Source: Gemmataceae bacterium
Lineage (GTDB): Bacteria; Planctomycetota; Planctomycetia; Gemmatales; Gemmataceae
Reading direction: 5' to 3'
DNA: 5,598 nucleotides
Assembly: GCA_947490035.1 (NCBI GenBank)
Contig: CANLGS010000331.1
Location: 1 to 5,598 of the forward strand
The translations under genes and the position numbers were made by a program. The notes under the pieces are model-generated. The model searched no databases and was not told the DNA's origin. It worked only from the letters and a program-made list of their open reading frames with translations. This document shows, in pieces, positions 1 through 4,728 of the stretch. How positions within the stretch are numbered: the first letter of the stretch is position 1; each line of letters opens with the position of its first letter.

Positions 1-2
1 AG

Positions 3-104
3 AAGTCCGGCGGGTGGGTGAAATCCGCAGTTCTCGGCAAGTCATTCCGGCTGGTACGTAAGGTGACGAACAACTACCCGCGGTTCACGCTCGAAACCCG
101 CTGA
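3..104 (+). CDS. C-terminal end of an unidentified protein (partial)
   Basis: An open frame enters from the left edge and gives 33 residues ending at a TGA at 102-104. The other two plus-strand frames stop within the first 60 bases. Third codon positions are mostly G or C, as in the neighbouring genes, which supports real coding. The tail alternates hydrophobic and charged residues (FRLVRKV, then PRFTLETR at the end), like closing beta strands of a compact domain. Too little is visible to name a family; a Uma2-like or other small domain tail is possible but unproven. Its last 31 bases (74-104) lie over the 3' end of queG on the other strand, so the two genes converge and overlap. Confidence 0.5.
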   Translation, partial: KSGGWVKSAVLGKSFRLVRKVTNNYPRFTLETR

Positions 105-1135
105 CGGATGCGGGCGATGGCCCACGCCGCCGCGTCGCGGATCACGTCCTCCTCGTCGGTGAGCGCGTTCTCCATCGCTGGCAGCGCGCGTTCATCCCCC
201 ACGTTTCCCAGCACGACGGCCGCGTTCCGCAGCAGCCCCGCGCGGCGGGTGCGGAACAGCGATGTCTTCTTGAAGCGCGCGCGAAATGCGGCCGCGTCGA
301 GGCTGAGCAATTCCACCGGGTCGAAGGTCGCCAGCTCCGGGTCGTGCGGGAACGCGGGCGACCGCGCCTCCGCGGCGCGGTTCCACGGGCACACGTCCTG
401 GCACACGTCGCAGCCGTACAGCCAGTTCCCCGTCGGCTCGCGGAGTTCGACAGGAATTTCCGAACGGAGTTCGATCGTCAGGTAGCTGATGCACTTCGTC
501 GCGTCGAGGACGTTCGGTTCGGGGAATGCGTTGGTAGGGCACGCGTCGAGGCACGCGGTGCAGGTGCCGCAGTGCGGGCCGCTGGAGGGTGAATCGGGCA
601 CAAGTTCGATGTCGGTAAGGACCGCACCGAGAAAGAAGAAACTGCCGCGGCGGGTGTTGATGAGCATCGTGTTCTTGCCGACCCACCCCAGCCCGGCGCG
701 GCGGGCGAAGTCGCGCTCCAGCAGCGGCGCGGTGTCGGCGACCGCTTCCGTGTGGCAGCCGGGCGCTTCCGCTTCGAGCCACGCCGCAAGGGTGTTGAGC
801 CGGTCCCAGATGAACCGGTGGTAGTCCGGCCCTTGCGCGTAACTCGCTACTTTGCCTTGAGGCGAGCGGGGGGCGTAAGCCCCCTGTTGTGGTGCGGAGG
901 CGTACTCCAACCCCACCATCAGCACGCTGCGCACGCCGTCGAGGATGCTACTCGGGTGCCGGTGTTCTTCGCGGAGTTTGGGAAGGTACGACATCTCGCC
1001 AGCGAAGCCGCGATCGAGCCACGCCTCGAAGCGCGCGAAGCCGTCCGCGTCGGTCGCGGGGGCGACGCCCGACAGCGCGAAGCCAAGCTCGCGGGCCTTT
1101 TCCTTGAGGCGGGTTGTGAGGGGTGCGGTTTCCAC
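74..1135 (-). CDS. queG: Epoxyqueuosine reductase QueG
   Basis: Catalyses the last step of queuosine synthesis, the cobalamin-dependent reduction of epoxyqueuosine to queuosine in the wobble position of GUN-anticodon tRNAs, in the cytoplasm. The 353-residue product has the family layout. The N-terminal region holds the conserved DTAPLLER segment; Asp134 matches the position of the family's catalytic acid. GLGWVGKNTMLI (148-159) follows. A two-[4Fe-4S] ferredoxin-like module has Cys189, 192, 195, 199 and Cys215, 242, 245, 249, in the CGTCTACLDACP and CDVCQDVCPWN contexts. A HEAT-like repeat runs from about 299 to 345. All eight cluster cysteines are present, so the enzyme should be functional. 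The start is a GTG without a clear Shine-Dalgarno; it puts the LTTRLKEKARELGF helix at the usual distance from the N-terminus. The gene stands alone, divergent from the SRPBCC gene and convergent with the partial gene on its left. Confidence 0.95.
   Translation of the reverse strand: METAPLTTRLKEKARELGFALSGVAPATDADGFARFEAWLDRGFAGEMSYLPKLREEHRHPSSILDGVRSVLMVGLEYASAPQQGAYAPRSPQGKVASYAQGPDYHRFIWDRLNTLAAWLEAEAPGCHTEAVADTAPLLERDFARRAGLGWVGKNTMLINTRRGSFFFLGAVLTDIELVPDSPSSGPHCGTCTACLDACPTNAFPEPNVLDATKCISYLTIELRSEIPVELREPTGNWLYGCDVCQDVCPWNRAAEARSPAFPHDPELATFDPVELLSLDAAAFRARFKKTSLFRTRRAGLLRNAAVVLGNVGDERALPAMENALTDEEDVIRDAAAWAIARIRQRVSSVNRG
865..888. repeat. GC-rich palindrome inside queG
   Basis: A perfect 6-bp inverted repeat, GGGGGC and GCCCCC (869-874 and 879-884), encloses GTAA. 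As plus-strand RNA the loop is GUAA, a GNRA-type tetraloop, and the stem can extend to 865-888 through two G-U wobbles. It lies within queG and encodes residues 84-89 (QGAYAP), in the loop between the VLMVGLEYA strand and the VASYAQGPDYH segment, where QueG proteins vary in length. From memory, similar G-run/GTAA/C-run elements recur in Gemmata genomes. Recurrence cannot be shown here, because only one copy lies in the window. Confidence 0.45.
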
Positions 1136-1195
1136 CGAGTTATCATGTCAGGAACGCGCGCCGGGGCGAGGGCGAAAGGTCGGCCGCTGCTCACG

Positions 1196-1223
1196 TTGAC
1201 ACGCGCCGACGAGCGGTTACCAT
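1196..1223 (+). promoter_or_regulatory. Probable sigma70-type promoter of the SRPBCC gene
   Basis: A consensus -35 box TTGACA (1196-1201) is followed after 16 bases by TACCAT (1218-1223), which matches four of six positions of the -10 consensus. It lies in the divergent spacer and points at the gene starting at 1258, giving a leader of roughly 28 bases. The box-to-box spacing is one short of ideal. Prediction is from sequence only, and planctomycete promoters are poorly defined. Confidence 0.4.
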
Positions 1224-1225
1224 TC

Positions 1226-1251
1226 ACCCTCTTCACCAACTCCGAGAGGGT
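1226..1251 (+). promoter_or_regulatory. Inverted repeat covering the SRPBCC gene's Shine-Dalgarno
   Basis: ACCCTCT (1226-1232) and AGAGGGT (1245-1251) are perfect reverse complements separated by 12 bases. The right arm contains most of the GAGAGGG ribosome binding site (1244-1250) that precedes the ATG at 1258 by 7 bases. In RNA the left arm could mask that site. If transcription starts near 1230, as the predicted promoter implies, part of the left arm would be missing; then the repeat would instead be a DNA site over the start of transcription, or chance. Confidence 0.35.
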
Positions 1252-1257
1252 TTCAGC

Positions 1258-1719
1258 ATGTCATCCGACGGCACCAACACGGTTCGGCTGCACCGCATCT
1301 TCCGCGCGCCGGCGGCGCGCGTGTACCGCGCGTTCCTCGACCCCGGCGCGATGGTCAAGTGGCTTCCGCCGCACGGGTTCACCGGCACGGTTCACGAGAT
1401 GGACGCGCGCGTCGGCGGCGGCTACCGCATGTCGTTCACCAATTTCGGCAGCGGCAAGAGCCACTCGTTCGGCGGGCGGTACGTCGAGCTGACGCCGAAC
1501 GAACTGATCCGCTACACCGACCGGTTCGACGACCCGAACCTGCCGGGCGAGATGAGCGTGACGATCGCGCTGCGCGCGGTCGCGTGCGGCACCGAAGTGA
1601 CCATCACGCAAGCGGGGCTGCCCGCGGCGATCCCGGTGGAGTTCTGCTACCTCGGCTGGCAGGAGTCGTTGGCGCTGCTGGCGCACGTGGTCGAACCGGA
1701 AATCCCCGACGGGGCGTGA
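1258..1719 (+). CDS. SRPBCC family protein (AHSA1-like / polyketide cyclase fold)
   Basis: Encodes 153 residues of the START-like SRPBCC fold, a helix-grip hydrophobic pocket found in AHSA1-type proteins and polyketide cyclase-like proteins. Seen directly: the N-terminal strand and helix with RVYRAFLDPGAMVKWLPP (21-38), then TGTVHEMDARVGGGYRMSF, then the RYTDRFDDPN segment (85-94), and a C-terminal helix with GWQESLALLAHVVEP (133-147). These are features of a well-conserved bacterial branch of the AHSA1 group whose ligand is not known. There is no signal peptide or membrane segment, so it should be cytoplasmic. The ATG at 1258 is chosen because GAGAGGG precedes it by 7 bases and because the family fold starts right after it. 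The same frame stays open to 1123, but that extension would overlap queG. The gene is probably transcribed alone. Confidence 0.88.
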   Translation: MSSDGTNTVRLHRIFRAPAARVYRAFLDPGAMVKWLPPHGFTGTVHEMDARVGGGYRMSFTNFGSGKSHSFGGRYVELTPNELIRYTDRFDDPNLPGEMSVTIALRAVACGTEVTITQAGLPAAIPVEFCYLGWQESLALLAHVVEPEIPDGA

Positions 1720-1765
1720 GGATGCGGCGCGGTAAATTTCTTACCCTGATAACGCGAGTACACTC

Positions 1766-1773
1766 GGAGGTGA
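1766..1773 (+). promoter_or_regulatory. Perfect Shine-Dalgarno that sets a GTG start
   Basis: GGAGGTGA is a full complement to the 3' end of 16S rRNA. Its GGAGG core ends 6 bases before the GTG at 1777. It is the strongest ribosome binding site in the window and is the main reason to accept the short gene behind it as real. The first G is also part of a small CGAG/CTCG inverted repeat (1755-1766). Confidence 0.75.
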
Positions 1774-1776
1774 AGC

Positions 1777-2115
1777 GTGATTCGTGTTTATCACGGCGAC
1801 AACGCCCAAGCTCACGAGGCTTTCCAAGCGTGGCGGAGAGCCAACGTGGACGGCTTCCACATGACGGAGAGCGCGCCTGGGCAGTTCACCATTCACTACA
1901 CCCAAGACCGACGTGAGAATCCGGCTGGGCGGGGTTGCATACATCAAGGTGGCAGTGACAACGAGTACCGTCAGGATAAGGGCTGCTGTTACACTGCGGC
2001 TCGTAAGGTCTGCTCCGAAAGTTTGGCGGAACTGGTGGCTTGGGCTGCGGAGAACGGCTACTCGGCGACAGGTTGCAAGCACTGCGATACGAGGCGATTC
2101 CCGTTCCCGACCTGA
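1777..2115 (+). CDS. Cysteine-containing 112-residue protein of unknown family
   Basis: I do not recognise this protein. It is a soluble, compact product with no signal peptide or membrane segment. It has six cysteines (54, 70, 71, 79, 100, 103), including a CxxC pair (CKHC, 100-103) close to the C-terminus and a CC pair. Histidines at 56 and 102 lie nearby, so a small zinc site is possible. The middle looks like a beta sheet (FHMTE, then QFTIHYTQD at 36-44), followed by a helix (SLAELVAWAAENG, 82-94). The GTG start is fixed by a perfect Shine-Dalgarno. Two 60-base lines within the gene are 57 and 58 percent GC, against 73 percent in one line of queG, and third positions are mixed. Both suggest recent transfer. 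It ends two bases or less from the remains of a toxin gene. A role in defence or mobile-element biology is only a guess from location. Confidence 0.72.
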   Translation: MIRVYHGDNAQAHEAFQAWRRANVDGFHMTESAPGQFTIHYTQDRRENPAGRGCIHQGGSDNEYRQDKGCCYTAARKVCSESLAELVAWAAENGYSATGCKHCDTRRFPFPT

Positions 2116-2245
2116 CGCTGCGCATCTGGTCACGTTGAACCCGGCCGACATGCGTGACGGCGCGGCGCGGTACGGGATCACTTTGTTATCTCCGGGCGAA
2201 GCGCTCGCCCGGTTCGGAGGCGCGAATGAGCACGCTGGTTCTTGA
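2114..2245 (+). pseudogene. 3' remnant of a probable PIN-domain toxin gene
   Basis: Forty-three codons remain, starting around DAAHLVTLNPADM and ending ARFGGANEHAGS. The pattern hLVTLNxxD followed by YGITLLSPGEAL matches the end of PIN-domain ribonuclease toxins of the VapC/COG1569 kind: the last acidic site in a TxNxxDF-like motif, then a final strand and an (L)SPxEaL tail. Upstream of about 2114 the frame stays open back to 1913, but its translation there is arginine-rich and shows none of the earlier PIN motifs or acidic residues; it is a shadow of the preceding gene. The first three acidic residues and most of the fold are therefore missing, so no active nuclease can be made. The stop at 2243-2245 overlaps the downstream gene by 20 bases, a layout typical of a coupled toxin-antitoxin pair. 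Assignment rests on a short tail, so moderate confidence. Confidence 0.5.
2216..2220 (+). promoter_or_regulatory. Ribosome binding site of the antitoxin-like gene
   Basis: GGAGG lies 5 bases before the ATG at 2226, inside the coding end of the toxin remnant. It decides the start of the downstream gene against the longer open frame from 2154. It also means translation of the antitoxin does not need the lost part of the toxin gene. Confidence 0.7.
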
Positions 2246-2480
2246 GGTGCCGGACGGGGTGCGGGCCGCGGTCGCGGGGGAGGCCGCGCGGCGCGGGGTC
2301 AGCGAAGCTGCGTGGCTCGAAGAAGCCGTCCGCGAGAAGTTGGCCGCAGAAGCGGAACTCGCTCCGTTGCGCGCCCGCGCGGCTCGCGCCGACCGGGTCG
2401 CGTTCGAGGCCGTACTGAGCAAGATACCCGCCGCACCGGTCGAACCGGGCGACGAACGCTCGCCTTCGGCTTGCGGCTAA
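2226..2480 (+). CDS. Antitoxin-like protein, ribbon-helix-helix type N-terminus
   Basis: Encodes 84 residues. The first forty show a short strand (STLVLEVPDG), a helix (VRAAVAGEAARRG) and, after a turn at GVSEA, a second helix (AWLEEAVREKLAAEAEL), the order of a ribbon-helix-helix DNA-binding unit. The rest is an alanine- and arginine-rich helix, then RVAFEAVLSKIPAAPVEPGDE, a tail that could wrap a toxin partner. Antitoxins of this build bind and neutralise a PIN toxin and repress their own operon. The overlap with a PIN-like remnant upstream supports that role; with the toxin broken, the protein would be an orphan. The last residues (RSPSACG) may not be native: their DNA is a GC-rich string with a small palindrome. 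The gene stops 7 bases from the convergent AAA+ gene. A free-standing regulator is the main alternative. Confidence 0.68.
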   Translation: MSTLVLEVPDGVRAAVAGEAARRGVSEAAWLEEAVREKLAAEAELAPLRARAARADRVAFEAVLSKIPAAPVEPGDERSPSACG

Positions 2481-2487
2481 CCGGGCG

Positions 2488-4134
2488 TCACTCCATCCGC
2501 ACTTTCGCGCCGAAGTCCTTCTTGTTGGCGCTGATGAAGTATGTCGCGCACGCGGCATCGATCAGGTCCGGGCTGAAGTTCACCCGCTCCATGTTGTACT
2601 TCGCAATGCTCATCATCTGGTCGAGGATGTCGCGCGGCTGGCACATGCGGAACGGCCGCGAGACCGGTCGATACCACTTCTGAATCAGGTAATCGACGCC
2701 GCGCGAGTCTAACTCCACCCGCTTCCCCTTGCACACCAACTCCCAGATTTTGCGGAACTGCGCCTCGTCCGGGTCGCGGATCTCGATCTTGAACTTGATC
2801 CGGCGCAGGAACGCCTCGTCCGCGAGCTGGTTCGGGTCGAGGTTCGTGCTGAAGATCAGTAACTGGTCGAACGGCACCTCGATCTTCGTGCCGTTGATCG
2901 TGTTCAGGTAGTCGTACTTCTTCTCCAGCGGCACGATCCACCGGTTCAGCAGGTCCATCGCGCGCACCTGCTGGCGGCCGAAGTCGTCGATCATGAAGAT
3001 GCCGCCGTTGGCCTTCATCTGGAGCGGCGCCTCGTAGAACTTCCCCGAACTGTTGTACTTCAGGTCGAGCATCGGCAGGGTCAGTTCGCCGCCGACCACG
3101 ATCGTCGGCCGCTTCACCTTGATGAACCGCAGGTCGAACTGCGTGCCGCGCTTCATGACGCTGTCGGTCGCGTCGTGCCGCGTGTCGTCCAGAATCGCGG
3201 TGTGCTGGATCGGGTCGTACACCTTGATGATCTGGCCGTTCGCCTCCACCGCGTGCGGCACGTAAATGGCATCGCCCATCAACCGCGTGATGCGCTCGGC
3301 CACGCTGGTTTTGCCGTTGCCGGGGTAGCCGAAGAAGAAGATGGACTGCGCCGAGTTGATCGCGGGGCCGATCTCGTTGAACGACTCGTCGGTGATGATG
3401 AGGTCTTCAAACGCGCGGCGGATGCTGCGCCGCGTCACGACGAGCCGCTTAATGGTCTGGGCCATCACGGACTCGACGTAGTCCGCGAACGGCACCGGGG
3501 CCGGGCCGACGTAGCTGGTCTTCTCCAGCGCGTCGCGCAGCGCGTCCTCGCCCTTGGGCGGCTTGATCGCGTACACGAGGCTGGCGTCGCCGCTGTTGCC
3601 GCGCTGGGCGACGATGTCGATGAGCGACTGCTTGCGCATCGCCTGGAACACCGGGTTGACGACGGCGAACGGCACGGCCATCGCGTTGGCGAGTTCGCTG
3701 CCGGTGACCTGCCCGCGGGTGTAGATGGTGCGCATCGTCAGGTCGAAGATGAACGGCAGTTCGAGGCCGAGGTCTTCCCAGCGCGCGGGGATGCGCGGCA
3801 CGTAGGCGTTGTCGGTGGCGGGCATCCCTTCTTCGTCGGTCGGGGGCGCGTCGCCGAGGAGCGTCACGTCATCCGTGAGCGTGCCGGTGCGCTCGGCGTC
3901 CGCGAGCAGCCCTTCGAAGTGCAGTTTGTGCAACCGCAGGTGCGCAATGGCTTCCTGATCGTCCTTGGTTTCGGCTTCGGTGAGGCAGTCGAGGACCGCG
4001 GGCGCGACGGTGTACTTGACGCCGTCGATGTACATGTGGTGCAGGTACTCGCCGGGCCGGACGTAGCAGTCCGGGGTGTGATCCGGCATCTGGATCATCT
4101 GCTGGTAGAACTCGTTGGCGATGATGAACCGCAT
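2488..4134 (-). CDS. AAA+ ATPase with N-terminal winged-helix-like domain
   Basis: Encodes 548 residues of an AAA+ ATPase of unknown substrate. An N-terminal region (1-112) contains a DUF-like alpha/beta part and an acidic linker. Residues about 113-215 resemble a winged helix (LPFIFDLTMRTIYTRG, then GSELANAMAVPFAVVNPVF), ending at YVGPAPVPF. The ATPase core has Walker A GYPGNGKT (269-276), Walker B IFMIDDF (379-385), sensor 1 around Asn431 (FSTNLDP), a candidate arginine finger at Arg444/445 and a sensor 2-like Arg501. Walker B ends DD where most AAA+ proteins have DE, so hydrolysis may be slow. No membrane segment or signal peptide is seen. ATG 4134 is preferred; a TTG at 4173 in frame has no binding site, while AGGA sits 12 bases before the ATG, which is rather far. 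It lies 54 bases downstream of the mfnE-like gene on the same strand, so co-transcription is possible. Similar proteins occur in many bacteria without a settled role. Confidence 0.85.
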   Translation of the reverse strand: MRFIIANEFYQQMIQMPDHTPDCYVRPGEYLHHMYIDGVKYTVAPAVLDCLTEAETKDDQEAIAHLRLHKLHFEGLLADAERTGTLTDDVTLLGDAPPTDEEGMPATDNAYVPRIPARWEDLGLELPFIFDLTMRTIYTRGQVTGSELANAMAVPFAVVNPVFQAMRKQSLIDIVAQRGNSGDASLVYAIKPPKGEDALRDALEKTSYVGPAPVPFADYVESVMAQTIKRLVVTRRSIRRAFEDLIITDESFNEIGPAINSAQSIFFFGYPGNGKTSVAERITRLMGDAIYVPHAVEANGQIIKVYDPIQHTAILDDTRHDATDSVMKRGTQFDLRFIKVKRPTIVVGGELTLPMLDLKYNSSGKFYEAPLQMKANGGIFMIDDFGRQQVRAMDLLNRWIVPLEKKYDYLNTINGTKIEVPFDQLLIFSTNLDPNQLADEAFLRRIKFKIEIRDPDEAQFRKIWELVCKGKRVELDSRGVDYLIQKWYRPVSRPFRMCQPRDILDQMMSIAKYNMERVNFSPDLIDAACATYFISANKKDFGAKVRME

Positions 4135-4152
4135 GGCGCGTGGAGTTCCTGT

Positions 4153-4168
4153 GCGAAAGGAGTTTCGC
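4153..4168. repeat. Perfect inverted repeat ahead of the AAA+ gene
   Basis: GCGAAA and TTTCGC form a 6-bp perfect stem around a 4-base loop (GGAG on the plus strand). It is in the 54-base gap between the mfnE-like gene and the AAA+ start, about 20 bases before the ATG on the minus strand. In minus-strand RNA it sits just before the AGGA ribosome binding site. It lacks a following U run, so it is not a convincing terminator. It may be an operator, an mRNA processing or stability element, or chance. Confidence 0.35.
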
Positions 4169-4188
4169 TCCAAGCATAGAACACGCTG

Positions 4189-4728
4189 TCACGTCAGGCG
4201 CAAGCGGAAGTTTACAACCTCAATCGGGCACGCGAGAAGTGCGGCGATCCGGGGGAAGTGCGCGTCCACCCAACCGAAAGCGGCGGCTTCTTCCCACGGC
4301 GTACCGGGCGGGATGTCTACGGACTTGAGCAGGACGAGCCGTTCGGCGCGGTGAACGAACGCAACGCGCGCCGCGATGGAATCGGTGGTGACGGCCCAGG
4401 TGTGCGGGAGCTTGTCTTCGCGCTGCTCGTCCTCCTTCGCAAACTCGAAGCAATCCAGCACGGTTAGCCGCGAGCCGGAGTCCGCGAAGGCGAGCGTGAG
4501 CGTTCGCAGGAGTTGCGCGGTCACCCCCAACGAGCGCAGTGCAAGCCAGTGCGCGGCTTCTTCGCCCAGCGCGTGTGCGCGATCCAGTTCGCGCACGGCG
4601 TCCGCGACCGGCCCGCCGCCGGGCACGAGCAGCACCTCCGCCGGCGCGAGCGTTTCGAGGTACGCGCGGAGCGCCGGCCCGAGCGCGGGCGAATCGAAGA
4701 GGCTACCGCCGACCTTCACGACGATCAT
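4189..4728 (-). CDS. mfnE: MfnE-like amino acid kinase family protein (methanofuran synthesis)
   Basis: A 179-residue protein of the amino acid kinase fold. Seen: the phosphate-binding KVGGSLFD at 5-12, the glycine loop VPGGGPVAD at 35-43, the HWLALRSLGV helix (60-69), the TWAVTTDSIAARVA nucleotide-site segment (110-123) and LVLLKSVD (131-138). It is shorter than aspartate or acetylglutamate kinases, as expected for the MfnE group. In archaea MfnE phosphorylates the aminomethylfuran phosphate intermediate of methanofuran to a diphosphate, which MfnF then couples to the tyramine part. The start is ATG 4728, with GGAG 8 bases upstream; the frame continues to 4905, but that extension lies within the upstream gene. 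The ATG overlaps that gene's TGA by four bases (ATGA), so translation is likely coupled. Family and neighbour agree; the exact substrate in this bacterium is inferred. Confidence 0.75.
   Translation of the reverse strand: MIVVKVGGSLFDSPALGPALRAYLETLAPAEVLLVPGGGPVADAVRELDRAHALGEEAAHWLALRSLGVTAQLLRTLTLAFADSGSRLTVLDCFEFAKEDEQREDKLPHTWAVTTDSIAARVAFVHRAERLVLLKSVDIPPGTPWEEAAAFGWVDAHFPRIAALLACPIEVVNFRLRLT

Noticed and set aside
108..824. Several plus- and minus-strand open frames within queG.
   Set aside because: All are low-complexity Arg/Ala/Pro/Ser translations in shifted frames of a GC-rich gene.
1123..1257. N-terminal extension of the SRPBCC protein.
   Set aside because: It would overlap the queG start, cover the predicted promoter and add residues absent from the fold; ATG 1258 has the ribosome binding site.
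1731..1745. GGTAA/TTACC hairpin after the SRPBCC gene as a terminator.
   Set aside because: Only five weak base pairs and no T run follow it.
1747..1752. TGATAA as a -10 box for the 112-residue gene.
   Set aside because: No -35-like hexamer lies at a suitable distance upstream.
1741..2181. A 146-codon minus-strand frame across the small unknown gene.
   Set aside because: The plus strand has a perfect Shine-Dalgarno and a better protein, and the minus-strand frame crosses the toxin remnant and has no recognisable domain.
4135..4173. A TTG start adding 13 residues to the AAA+ protein.
   Set aside because: There is no ribosome binding site before it and it would put the inverted repeat inside coding sequence; the ATG at 4134 is the more likely start, though not certain.
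3175..4179. A 334-codon open frame on the plus strand opposite the AAA+ gene.
   Set aside because: It mirrors the high-GC codons of the AAA+ gene; its translation is a string of Val, Arg, Asp and Gly without any family motif, and the minus-strand product has clear Walker and sensor motifs.
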